Positions 34,773 through 42,935 of a DNA stretch of 64,000 bases are shown in pieces. Source of the stretch: CAYVRJ01 sp964453645 (GTDB lineage: Bacteria > Bacillota > Clostridia > Christensenellales > JAWKQI01); the NCBI GenBank assembly GCA_964453645.1, contig CAYVRJ010000002.1:62001-126000 (forward strand), in the 5' to 3' direction. Both the position numbers and the translations under genes were made by a program. Under the pieces are notes generated by a model, which saw only the letters and a program-made list of their open reading frames with translations, ran no database searches and had not been told where the DNA came from. The number at the start of each line of letters is the position of its first letter. Positions within the stretch are counted from its first letter, which is position 1.

Positions 34773-34829
34773 ACAAAAATATATTAAGACCCCCTTTACA
34801 TGAGCCGTGTAAGACACGGCTATTTTTTT
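34773..34829 (+). ncRNA. Predicted short transcript (small RNA or attenuated leader)
   Basis: A transcript from the consensus promoter would start near 34773 and end at the T-run at 34829, about 57 nucleotides. It has a single-stranded front with CCTC and GACCCCC segments, complementary in kind to purine-rich ribosome sites, and a 3' terminator hairpin. No start codon with a ribosome site is seen. It may be a free small RNA or the terminated leader of ftsA-ftsZ. Confidence 0.4.
34803..34829 (+). terminator. Strong intrinsic terminator upstream of ftsA
   Basis: Eight-bp perfect stem AGCCGTGT with ACACGGCT (34803-34810 with 34814-34821), three-base loop, followed by A and seven T. It lies about 60 bases after a consensus promoter and almost 200 bases before ftsA. 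Confidence 0.85.
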
Positions 34830-34869
34830 ACCCACACCTGTGGAAAAAATGTGGACAACCTGTGAATAA
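34828..34869. promoter_or_regulatory. Cluster of four DnaA-box-like sites
   Basis: TTACCCACA (34828-34836, plus orientation) is followed by three sites in the minus orientation: TTTTCCACA (34839-34847), TTGTCCACA (34850-34858) and TTATTCACA (34861-34869). Compared with TTATNCACA one is exact and the others differ at one base. The three inverted sites start exactly 11 bases apart, so DnaA bound to them would sit on one face of the helix. It lies between a terminator and the ftsA promoter. Confidence 0.6.
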
Positions 34870-34947
34870 TCTGTTGAAACATTTATGAATATGCCCAAAG
34901 TGAAAGGGTTTTACACCCTCAATACAATAAGTGGATTATAAAAATTC

Positions 34948-34976
34948 TTGTCTTTATCGGCAAAATAATATATGAT
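34948..34976 (+). promoter_or_regulatory. Probable ftsA-ftsZ promoter
   Basis: TTGTCT at 34948-34953 and TATGAT at 34971-34976 with a 17-base spacer, about 46 bases before the ftsA start codon. Confidence 0.65.
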
Positions 34977-35022
34977 ATAGCAGTATAATATGTCGGTTAA
35001 TTGTTTAAGGTGTCATTAATAT

Positions 35023-36210
35023 ATGGGCTATGTTGCGACTGTGGAGTTCGGAACTTCAAAAATAATATGCACGCTATCTCGGGGTGATGAAAAGGGCAAC
35101 GTTGAGATCATTGGTTTAGGAAAAGCTTCATATGCGGGAATACATAAGGGGAAATGGGTTGCTCCTTTTAGTGTGCCGGATGCGGTATTGGATGCGATTG
35201 ATGAATGTGAGCGTTTGGCGTCCAAGCGTATTCGCTATGTGAATGTTGGGGTGCCCCCTTGCTTCATGGATATTTATATTTGTGAAAAGACGATCAATAT
35301 AAAGAACCATGACGGCAAAATATTTCCTGAGCACATTTCACAATTGATGAAGAGTGCACAAGAAATTCGATTGCCTCCAAAATCAAAGATTGTGGGGGGG
35401 CGTCCTGTTTACTATCGGCTGGACGACGGAAGTTATTATCTAAACCCAGTCAATCGAAGGTCCATGACTCTCATGGGTAAAATTGCTTTTGCTGCGGCAG
35501 ATACTGAATTTATCAACGACATGACGTATATGTTCGATAATTTGAGGATTCAAATCGATGAGTTCATCCCCGAATCCTTTGCAAAGGCAACTTATTTAAT
35601 TCCCGCATTTGAGCGGGATATGATGGCTGTATTGGTGGACGTGGGCTGCTATTCAACCAATCTGTGTATTGTGCACGGGGATTCGGTGGTATACAGCAAA
35701 ACCATTCACATGGGTGGTGCAGACATCTGCGAGGATTTGTCCAAACTGCTGGAGATCGATTACGCAACTGCCGATAAGTTAAAAAGGCGATACACCTTTG
35801 GGCTGTACGCCACAGAATTGGACATCACCGAGTATGTGAAGACGGAAGACGGCAAGCTGCAACGGTTTTTATATACAGATATACAAAAAATTATTGACGA
35901 TAGGGTTGAGTATTTATCAACTATTATATATAATGAAATAGAAAACGCAGGTATTCCTCTTTCAAACCGCTCAAAAATCTTCTTGACGGGTGGTGGGATT
36001 GCAACCATGCAGGGCATTAAAACCTTTGTGGAAAAATTGATCCCTATGAAAGTGGTTATTTGCAAGATCAGCGTTGTCAACTATTCATCGCCTTTGTACC
36101 ATACTTCGTTGAGTTTGATTGACGCTTCGTTTAAGCCCACACTGATGGAGCAGGACGAACCAAATGTTTCGCTGATTCAAAAATTTTTAAACTTCTTTAC
36201 AGGCAGATAA
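35023..36210 (+). CDS. ftsA: FtsA-like cell division protein (divergent ATP site)
   Basis: Actin-fold protein of 395 residues that should anchor FtsZ to the membrane. N-terminal V-E-F-G-T-S-K-I matches the phosphate-1 loop (usually D-I-G-T-S-K-I). The phosphate-2 loop, usually D-I-G-G-G-T-T-D, reads D-V-G-C-Y-S-T-N at about 206-213. The adenosine motif L-T-G-G-G is intact at about 325. The C-terminal tail V-S-L-I-Q-K-F-L-N-F-F is an amphipathic membrane-binding helix as in FtsA. The ribosome site (AAGGTG) is weak. It sits directly before ftsZ, away from any visible dcw cluster. SHS2 insertion is plausible at about 85-160. Confidence 0.83.
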   Translation: MGYVATVEFGTSKIICTLSRGDEKGNVEIIGLGKASYAGIHKGKWVAPFSVPDAVLDAIDECERLASKRIRYVNVGVPPCFMDIYICEKTINIKNHDGKIFPEHISQLMKSAQEIRLPPKSKIVGGRPVYYRLDDGSYYLNPVNRRSMTLMGKIAFAAADTEFINDMTYMFDNLRIQIDEFIPESFAKATYLIPAFERDMMAVLVDVGCYSTNLCIVHGDSVVYSKTIHMGGADICEDLSKLLEIDYATADKLKRRYTFGLYATELDITEYVKTEDGKLQRFLYTDIQKIIDDRVEYLSTIIYNEIENAGIPLSNRSKIFLTGGGIATMQGIKTFVEKLIPMKVVICKISVVNYSSPLYHTSLSLIDASFKPTLMEQDEPNVSLIQKFLNFFTGR

Positions 36211-36236
36211 CTTGTAGATAAGTGTGGAGGAACGTA

Positions 36237-37361
36237 ATGCCGCTGGAATTTGATATCGATAGCACGAATTTTGCGAAGATAAAAGTAATAGGTGTTGGAG
36301 GAGCCGGTAACAACGCAATCAACCGTATGATTGAATACGGTCTGTTGGGTGCGGAGTTTATTGCCGTCAACACGGACAAGCAGGCGTTATTTTTGTCGAA
36401 AGCTTCGAGCAGGATCCAAATCGGGGACAAGCTCACAAAGGGATTGGGTTCGGGAGCGGATCCAGAGGTGGGCAGGCGTGCTGCCGAGGAGAGCCACGAC
36501 GAGCTTGCAGAAGCACTGCGCGGGGCCGATCTGGTGTTTATTGCCGCTGGACTGGGCGGGGGCACCGGGACGGGTGCTGCCCCTGTGATTGCGGAAATTG
36601 CCAAGGAAAACGATATTTTAACCGTTGCTGTAATCACCAAACCCTTTTTATTCGAAGGCAATCAGCGAATGAACCGTGCAGAGCGGGGATATAAAGACTT
36701 GGCGGACAGAGTGGACACCATTGTCACCATCCCCAACGACAAATTGTTGCAGATTGTGGGTAAAGCAACCCCCATGATCGAAGCGTTCCGGGTGGCAGAC
36801 GACGTGCTGCGCCAGGGCGTACAAGGAATTACCGATTTAATTGCCAAACCAGCCATGATCAACTTAGACTTTGCAGATGTAAAAACGGTCATGCTGGAGC
36901 GAGGTATTGCCCATATGGGCATTGGCATTGGCCATGGGGATAATAAAACCATGGATGCCGCAAAGCAAGCCATTCAAAGCCCTCTGTTAGACACCAACAT
37001 TGAGGGGGCCAGAGGTATCCTGTTTAACGTGACGGGAGATCCCACGCTGAGCTTGCTGGAAGTTGGGGAAGCTGCACGGCTGATTCAGGAGGCGGCAGAC
37101 CCCAATGCAAACATTTTCTTTGGTGCGGACACCGATTCAAGCTTGACAGATGAAGTGCGGATTACGGTGATTGCCACAGGTTTTGGGGAGCGAATTTATG
37201 ACAAAAAGGTAATGGACAAGACCTCTCCGTCCAACGATTGGTTAAATAAATTGAAAGGAGAGGAAACGCCCCGGAAGAGTACAATTGAAGTAGTTAAAAT
37301 GGAAGAAGACGAGCTGTTCCTGCCTATATTCCTAAAGGACAGGAGAAAGACGAGGGAATAA
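36237..37361 (+). CDS. ftsZ: Cell division protein FtsZ
   Basis: Tubulin-like GTPase of 374 residues that forms the division ring. Visible: I-K-V-I-G-V-G-G-A-G-N-N-A-I-N-R-M at the start, the tubulin signature G-G-G-T-G-T-G-A-A-P, the T7 loop with N-L-D-F-A-D, and the C-terminal peptide L-F-L-P-I-F-L-K, which binds FtsA and other partners, after a short linker of about 30 residues. ATG 36237 is six bases after GGAGG; a GTG at 36222 would put the ribosome site inside the gene. Co-transcribed with ftsA. Confidence 0.97.
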   Translation: MPLEFDIDSTNFAKIKVIGVGGAGNNAINRMIEYGLLGAEFIAVNTDKQALFLSKASSRIQIGDKLTKGLGSGADPEVGRRAAEESHDELAEALRGADLVFIAAGLGGGTGTGAAPVIAEIAKENDILTVAVITKPFLFEGNQRMNRAERGYKDLADRVDTIVTIPNDKLLQIVGKATPMIEAFRVADDVLRQGVQGITDLIAKPAMINLDFADVKTVMLERGIAHMGIGIGHGDNKTMDAAKQAIQSPLLDTNIEGARGILFNVTGDPTLSLLEVGEAARLIQEAADPNANIFFGADTDSSLTDEVRITVIATGFGERIYDKKVMDKTSPSNDWLNKLKGEETPRKSTIEVVKMEEDELFLPIFLKDRRKTRE

Positions 37362-37441
37362 TTCACAATATATTTATAGAATATTAATTTTTACTCAATG
37401 ACTATCCGCTAAAATTTATATAATAATATATGGAGGTTCAA

Positions 37442-37843
37442 ATGAAGAAGATTTTAGCAATGATTTTAGTTGCAGCGCTGCTGCTCGCCCTTTCCGCTTG
37501 TGCTGCGCCCCCTGAAGAGGGAATCGTCGTATCGGGCAAAGAAGTCAAAATAACTTTTGTGGAAAATTTAACAACCGGTTACGGCTGGGTATTCTCAATG
37601 GCAAACCCCAATGCAGCGGTTGTAAAATATGTGAGCGATCAATCGGTCAATGCATCGGGCAAAGAGACAGTGGGTGAAGCAGGATTCCATATCTTTGTAT
37701 TCAACGGCAACGAAGCTGGAACATGCGAGATTAAGTTTGAACTCGTGCGCCAGTGGGAAGAAGAAATTCAACCTACAGAAACAAAAACCGTCACCATCGA
37801 AGTAGACGGCAACGGCAATATCGTTTCTGCAAAGGAAGTTTAA
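37442..37843 (+). CDS. Chagasin-like (I42) protease inhibitor lipoprotein
   Basis: Lipoprotein of 133 residues: signal peptide ending in lipobox L-S-A-C (cysteine 20). The domain carries the three inhibitor loops of the I42/chagasin family in order: N-L-T-T-G-Y-G-W, G-E-A-G-F-H-I-F, and R-Q-W-E-E (commonly R-P-W). The family blocks papain-like cysteine proteases. Surface-anchored, it could protect the cell against secreted or host proteases. TATAAT at 37419-37424 precedes it, without a clear -35. GGAGG is five bases before ATG 37442. The stop overlaps the stop of the converging topoisomerase gene. Confidence 0.88.
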   Translation: MKKILAMILVAALLLALSACAAPPEEGIVVSGKEVKITFVENLTTGYGWVFSMANPNAAVVKYVSDQSVNASGKETVGEAGFHIFVFNGNEAGTCEIKFELVRQWEEEIQPTETKTVTIEVDGNGNIVSAKEV

Positions 37844-40275
37844 GTTGACTGCACTGTGCACTTGACGATGACATTGTCAAATAGCACGTCGATGACGGAA
37901 GCTCCTTTGCCGGACTTCTCTTGAATCGGCACAGACGAAACATCAACAATACTCGTTTCACCATTGTTTTGGGAAGCGAGTATTTTCGTTTCCTCGTCAC
38001 ATATCCAGGCAAAGGCGATGTACTTTCCGTTCGTTCCGCTCTTGAGCATATTTATGGTGCGCACACCTTTACCCCCACGGTTTTGCACTTCATATTCGGA
38101 CATAGCTGTTTTTTTCATATATCCCCGCTCTGTGAGCACCACGAGGCTGTGGTGCATATCAGTTTGTGCGGAGTACAGCACAGTGTCATCGGGTGAAAGC
38201 CGCATGGCGATGACACCCTTAGCCACACGACCCAGCAGGGGCACATCACTCATGGGGAATACAATCGCCATGCCCAGTTTGGTGACGAGCAACAGATTTG
38301 CAAGGTTCTCCACTTTTTCGACACAGATGAGGGTATCACCCTCTTTTAATCCGCAGGAGGAAATTTTGAGTTTCTTTACATCAAATTCGTGCAGCCCTGT
38401 GCGCTTCACCATCCCTCCTGCGGTTATAAACAGCAGTTCGCTCTTGAAGCTTGCGTTGTCATAAATGTTGAGTATTTCATCTTCCTTCTGCACCCCTGTG
38501 AACAGGGAGTTGAGGGCCGTGCCCTTGTCCTTCCACTTTGCATCGGGCAGGGATTCAACGGGTACGGTGAACATATTGCCAATGGCAGTAAACAACAATA
38601 TCTTTCTGTCCGTTCTGGTTTGCAGCAAAAACATAAAGTCGTTTTCCTCATCTCGGCCTCCGCTCTCCATACCCTTGGCATAGGACTTGGAGCTGAGCCG
38701 TTTGAGCATTCCATTTTTCAACACGCCCACATAACAATCTTCCACGACTTTAAATTCGCTCTCATCGATCACGATATTACTCTCGCCCTGAATCAGTTTG
38801 GTTCTTCTCTCATCGCCAAACTTTTTCAAGATTTCTTGATGTTCGGAAATAATTAACTTCATCAGCAACTGTTCGCTTGCAAGAATCGCTTCGATGCGGG
38901 CGATGTGAGCCAACAGTTCAGCATATTCCTTCTCCAGAGATTCAATTTCCAAAGCCGTCAACCGTGCCAAACGCATGTCCAATATCGCTTGAGCTTGTAT
39001 GGCCGATAGATCAAAAGCTTCCATCAAGCGTTGTTTGGCCTCGGTTGGATTTTTTGAAGACCGTATAATTTGAATCACTTTATCGATATTCTTAACGGCA
39101 ATAATAAGGCCAGCTAAAATATGTTCACGCTTTTTAGCTTGCGCTAAATCATAGGTGAGCCTACGGGTAACGATTTCTTTTTGGAACTTGATGTAACTGT
39201 CGATGATCTTAATTAACCCCATTTGTTTGGGCTGACCATCGGCAATGACGACCATGTTCACGCCAAAGTTAATCTGCAAATCCGAGTATTTGTAGAGATA
39301 GTTGAGAATCTTTTCGGCATCAACCCCTGTTTTCAGTTCGATACACGCACGAATGCCCGTTCTGTCCGATTCATCCCGAATATCAGCAATACCTGCAAAC
39401 ATTTCCCGCTTTTGCTCAGTAATGTTGAGTATCTTTTCTAGCATGGCAGCTTTGTTCACCTGATAGGGCAGTTCGGTGATCACAATCACTTGCTTGCCGT
39501 TGTTGAGCTTTTCAATGTGGGTCGTGGCACGCAGGGTTAAACGACCCTTACCCGTGGTATAGGCTCTTTCGATTTCATCGGAGAGCAGCATTTGCCCGCC
39601 CAAGGGGAAATCTGGCCCTTTAATATAGTGCATGAGATCGCTTAAGGAACAGTCCGGGTGTTTGATGCGGTGAATCACTGCACTCACCACTTCCGTTAGG
39701 TTGTGGGGTGGGATGTTGGTTGCAAGGCCAACGGCAATACCCGTTGCACCGTTTAGCAGCAAATTGGGAAACCGTGCGGGTAACACCATGGGTTCGTACA
39801 GGGTGTCGTCAAAGTTTAGGTTAAAATCAACGGTTTCCTTTTCGATATGGCGAAGCAGTTCGGCAGTGATGGGGGAGAGCCGTGCTTCGGTATAACGCAT
39901 GGCAGCAGCGCTGTCGCCATCAATGGAGCCAAAGTTGCCGTGACCGTTTACTAACGGATAGCGCATATTAAACTCTTGCGCCATGCGAACCATGGCATCG
40001 TAAACGCTGGTGTCTCCGTGGGGATGGTATTTACCCAGCGTATCGCCCACAATTCTTGCAGATTTTCTGTGGGGTTTGTCGGGAGTTAGAGAAAGTTCCA
40101 TCATGGTATAGAGGATCCTGCGCTGAACGGGTTTTAAACCGTCCTCCACCCGGGGCAGGGCACGTTCCAAGATGACGTACTGGGCATAGGGCATCATGGA
40201 TTTATGCATCACCTCTTCCATAGATTGAGGGATGATGCCATCTGCCCTTTGCACGGGGAGTTTCGTATTAGCCAT
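37840..40275 (-). CDS. Type IIA topoisomerase subunit A (GyrA/ParC family)
   Basis: DNA cleavage subunit of 811 residues. Winged-helix domain with H-P-H-G-D-T-S-V-Y-D, catalytic tyrosine Y128 in A-A-M-R-Y-T-E, tower and coiled-coil regions, and a C-terminal beta-pinwheel with a GyrA-box-like Q-N-R-G-G-K-G, one residue away from the gyrase form Q-R-R-G-G-K-G. The box favours gyrase activity, but a pair far from dnaA could also be topoisomerase IV. Residues aligned with the quinolone positions are T89 and D93. Its start overlaps the end of the B-subunit gene by eight bases; its stop overlaps that of the converging inhibitor gene. Confidence 0.93.
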   Translation of the reverse strand: MANTKLPVQRADGIIPQSMEEVMHKSMMPYAQYVILERALPRVEDGLKPVQRRILYTMMELSLTPDKPHRKSARIVGDTLGKYHPHGDTSVYDAMVRMAQEFNMRYPLVNGHGNFGSIDGDSAAAMRYTEARLSPITAELLRHIEKETVDFNLNFDDTLYEPMVLPARFPNLLLNGATGIAVGLATNIPPHNLTEVVSAVIHRIKHPDCSLSDLMHYIKGPDFPLGGQMLLSDEIERAYTTGKGRLTLRATTHIEKLNNGKQVIVITELPYQVNKAAMLEKILNITEQKREMFAGIADIRDESDRTGIRACIELKTGVDAEKILNYLYKYSDLQINFGVNMVVIADGQPKQMGLIKIIDSYIKFQKEIVTRRLTYDLAQAKKREHILAGLIIAVKNIDKVIQIIRSSKNPTEAKQRLMEAFDLSAIQAQAILDMRLARLTALEIESLEKEYAELLAHIARIEAILASEQLLMKLIISEHQEILKKFGDERRTKLIQGESNIVIDESEFKVVEDCYVGVLKNGMLKRLSSKSYAKGMESGGRDEENDFMFLLQTRTDRKILLFTAIGNMFTVPVESLPDAKWKDKGTALNSLFTGVQKEDEILNIYDNASFKSELLFITAGGMVKRTGLHEFDVKKLKISSCGLKEGDTLICVEKVENLANLLLVTKLGMAIVFPMSDVPLLGRVAKGVIAMRLSPDDTVLYSAQTDMHHSLVVLTERGYMKKTAMSEYEVQNRGGKGVRTINMLKSGTNGKYIAFAWICDEETKILASQNNGETSIVDVSSVPIQEKSGKGASVIDVLFDNVIVKCTVQST

Positions 40276-42229
40276 TGCTTACCACCTTAGCAAATTTATC
40301 TTTCTTGTTAAATTCAGCGTGTTCGGAGATGTATTCCCTGCGGGGTTCACTCTTATCTCCCATGAGCACGGTGATCATGCTGTCGGCCTCGGCAGCATCG
40401 TCTATAGTCACTTGAACAAGTGTTCGCTTTTCGGGGTTGAGGGTCGTTTCCCACAATTGATCGGGATTCATTTCACCCAATCCCTTGTACCGCTGCACTG
40501 TGTAACCGGCACCTAATTTTGTTGAACACTCCTTCAACTCTTTGTCGTCGTAGGCATACAGTGTGTTCTTTCCCTTAGAAACTTTGTACAGGGGAGGTTG
40601 TCCGATGTATACGTGGCCGTTGGTGACCATTTCCCGATAGTAGCGGAAGAAAAACGTGAGGAGTATGGCACGGATGTGGGCACCATCTTGGTCTGCATCG
40701 GATAGGATGATGACTTTATTATACCGCAAGTTTTCCAAGTTAAATGTATCGTCAAACCCTGCACCCAGGGCTGCAATAATGGTCTTGATTTCGTCGTTTT
40801 GCATAATTTGATCGATTCGCTTTTTTTCAGCATTGAGGGGTTTGCCCCGCAAGGGAAGGATTGCCTGAAACCGCCTGTCCCGGCCCTGCTTGGCGCTGCC
40901 GCCCGCAGAATCTCCCTCTACGATGAAGAGTTCGTTTAAGGAAGTATCTCGCCCGGTACAGCTCGCAAGCTTACCCACCAGGGATGCACCTTCCAACTTA
41001 CTCTTGGCACGCTCTAACTTTTTTGCTTTGCGGGCTGCTTCCCGCACTTGGGCACTCTTTTGGGCCTTTTCAATAAACTTGGTGCACACAGTCGCATTGG
41101 ATAGATCGGCAAAGTATTTGGAAAGCTCTTCGGTGACAATGGCTTCCACAGCCGAACGGGCTTCAGTGTTTCCAAGTTTCGTCTTTGTCTGTCCTTCGAA
41201 CTGTACGTTTTTTAGCTTTAAGGAGATGACGCAGCACAAACCTTCTCTAAAATCCTCGCCGGTGAGAGGCGTGTCCTTTTCCTTCCACATACCGCTGGAC
41301 TTTGCATATTCATTAAACACCTTCGTGAGTGCAGCTTTATAACCCGTTTCGTGGGTACCGCCCTCGGGAGTGGGAATGTTGTTCACAAAGGAAAAAACGC
41401 TTTCGGTGTAGCTGTCGTTGTATTGCATGGCGATCTCCACCAAAATATCACCTCGGCTGCCCGAAAGGATAATGGGTGGGTCGTGAATGGGTGTTTTATC
41501 CTTATTTAAGTATTTGACAAAGTCGGCAATGCTGGTTGATGAATAGACCCTTGTCTTATAGCCTTCATCTGTTTTCACCCGTTCATCGGTTAAGGTGATG
41601 GTCACGCCATTGGTGAGAAAGGCTAACTCTCGCAACCTTCTCTCTATTGTATCAAAATTATACTCAACGGTTTCAAAAATTGTGTCGTCGGGCAGGAATG
41701 TGACTTTTGTTCCCCTTTTGCGGGTGTTTCCCGTTTGCTTTAATGGATACAACGGTTTGCCTGCAAGGATCTTGCCATCCGCATCTACTTCGCTGGCATA
41801 TTCTTGTATGTACGACTTGCCGCCTGTAAAGACTTCGCATGTGACACGCTTGGAAAGAGCGTTCACAACAGAAGCACCCACGCCGTGGAGTCCTCCTGAA
41901 TAGGCGTAGGAACCGGAATCGAACTTGCCGCCGGCGTGGAGTTGGGTGAAAACCACTTCGACCCCCGAAACTTTTAACGCCTCGTGTTCCCCAACGGGAA
42001 TACCCCGGCCGTTATCTTCAACGGTAACACTCGTATCTTTGTGCAGCGTGACAAAAATGCTGTCCGCGTGGCCGTTGGCAGCTTCGTCCATGGCGTTGTC
42101 AACGATTTCCCAAAGGATGTGGTGTAAACCACGTGAACCCGTGGAACCGATATACATACCCGGCCTGCGCCGCACTGCTTCCAGCCCTTCTAAAACTTGA
42201 ATGTTTGAGACAGAATAAACCGTATCCAT
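40268..42229 (-). CDS. Type IIA topoisomerase subunit B (GyrB/ParE family)
   Basis: ATPase subunit of 653 residues. GHKL ATPase with E-I-V-D-N-A-M-D-E-A, D-N-G-R-G-I-P and G-L-H-G-V-G-A-S-V-V-N-A-L; transducer domain; TOPRIM with V-E-G-D-S-A-G-G-S-A-K and D-A-D-Q-D-G-A-H-I; C-terminal Y-K-G-L-G-E-M-N-P-D-Q-L. ATG 42229 follows GGAGG; an in-frame extension upstream is not supported. The length is near that of Gram-positive GyrB and ParE, so the two cannot be separated on length alone. Confidence 0.94.
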   Translation of the reverse strand: MDTVYSVSNIQVLEGLEAVRRRPGMYIGSTGSRGLHHILWEIVDNAMDEAANGHADSIFVTLHKDTSVTVEDNGRGIPVGEHEALKVSGVEVVFTQLHAGGKFDSGSYAYSGGLHGVGASVVNALSKRVTCEVFTGGKSYIQEYASEVDADGKILAGKPLYPLKQTGNTRKRGTKVTFLPDDTIFETVEYNFDTIERRLRELAFLTNGVTITLTDERVKTDEGYKTRVYSSTSIADFVKYLNKDKTPIHDPPIILSGSRGDILVEIAMQYNDSYTESVFSFVNNIPTPEGGTHETGYKAALTKVFNEYAKSSGMWKEKDTPLTGEDFREGLCCVISLKLKNVQFEGQTKTKLGNTEARSAVEAIVTEELSKYFADLSNATVCTKFIEKAQKSAQVREAARKAKKLERAKSKLEGASLVGKLASCTGRDTSLNELFIVEGDSAGGSAKQGRDRRFQAILPLRGKPLNAEKKRIDQIMQNDEIKTIIAALGAGFDDTFNLENLRYNKVIILSDADQDGAHIRAILLTFFFRYYREMVTNGHVYIGQPPLYKVSKGKNTLYAYDDKELKECSTKLGAGYTVQRYKGLGEMNPDQLWETTLNPEKRTLVQVTIDDAAEADSMITVLMGDKSEPRREYISEHAEFNKKDKFAKVVSNG

Positions 42230-42253
42230 CAAAATCCTCCTTGTCCAAATTAT

Positions 42254-42281
42254 ATTATATAGACAAAACAAAAAATTGCAA
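42254..42281 (-). promoter_or_regulatory. Promoter of the topoisomerase operon
   Basis: Minus strand TTGCAA (42276-42281) and TATAAT (42254-42259), spacer 16 bases, 25 bases before the subunit B start codon. Confidence 0.65.
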
Positions 42282-42317
42282 ACCAAATTTATTTTATCTG
42301 AAATCTATCATTTATAT

Positions 42318-42346
42318 TTGTATTTTTATAAAAAATATGCTATATT
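42318..42346 (+). promoter_or_regulatory. Promoter of the DUF308 gene
   Basis: TTGTAT at 42318-42323 and TATATT at 42341-42346, spacer 17 bases, 25 bases before the start codon. Divergent from the topoisomerase promoter. Confidence 0.6.
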
Positions 42347-42370
42347 ATAAAAAAACGGAGTGACAGAGCG

Positions 42371-42925
42371 ATGAAAAGAGAAGGTGTTATCGGGGTTATT
42401 ATCAATCTAATCCTGTTGCTGTTAGGGTTAATTCTTGCGTTCACACCCATTAACGGCATGTCGGCTATTGTTTCTATTATCGGCATTGGCATTTTAATCT
42501 ATGGGATTTTTATGTTGGTATCGGTTTTTATATCTAAGACAAAGCGGGGAACAGCGACGATTGCGTTGGCAGTAATTTTGGTGATTGCGGGCATACTCTT
42601 GCTCATGTTTAACGTTGCTACTGCGGAAATCCTCTTGGCACTCATTGCAATTATTATTGCTGTGTGGACACTGTTTACTGGCATTATGAACATATCCCGG
42701 GCACTGCGCATTAGAAAGGCAGGGTCTGACAGCTGGTGGCTTCCCTTAGCCTTTGCCATCTTGTATCTGGCATTGGGCACTGTGTTGGTTGTTAACTTAA
42801 CTACGTTTTCAGCAATCACAGCCATTATGTTGGGTATCTTCTTTATTATTGCAGGTATCTTGGGTTTAGTCTTCATCGGCATCATGAGAACCTATTTAAA
42901 CAAATATAACATTTCAGGAGATTGA
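42371..42925 (+). CDS. DUF308/HdeD-family membrane protein
   Basis: Protein of 184 residues with six membrane helices arranged as three hairpins (about 8-30, 33-55, 64-84, 88-108, 120-140, 146-168). This triple repeat of paired helices is the pattern of DUF308/HdeD proteins, which in enterobacteria are tied to acid resistance. Function here is unknown. The GH3 lipoprotein starts ten bases after its stop, so they probably share a transcript. Confidence 0.75.
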   Translation: MKREGVIGVIINLILLLLGLILAFTPINGMSAIVSIIGIGILIYGIFMLVSVFISKTKRGTATIALAVILVIAGILLLMFNVATAEILLALIAIIIAVWTLFTGIMNISRALRIRKAGSDSWWLPLAFAILYLALGTVLVVNLTTFSAITAIMLGIFFIIAGILGLVFIGIMRTYLNKYNISGD

Positions 42926-42935
42926 TAGCGAGTTC

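Larger units (their letters stand above)
34656..35022. other. 367-base regulatory intergenic region upstream of ftsA
   Basis: No gene fits here. It holds, from left to right, a consensus promoter (34738-34766), a hairpin with T-run (34803-34829), four DnaA-box-like sites (34828-34869), a small AGGGT/ACCCT hairpin (34905-34919) and a second promoter (34948-34976) before ftsA. The parts are listed separately. Confidence 0.8.

Noticed and set aside
34828..34976. Chromosome replication origin
   Set aside because: DnaA-box-like sites and AT-rich sequence are present, but there is no dnaA, dnaN or other origin-linked gene nearby, and the boxes are few. Regulation or titration is more likely.
39990..40030. 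Quinolone resistance mutation in the GyrA/ParC-like subunit
   Set aside because: The residue aligned with the key serine is threonine (T89), which is the normal residue in several susceptible species; no claim is possible.
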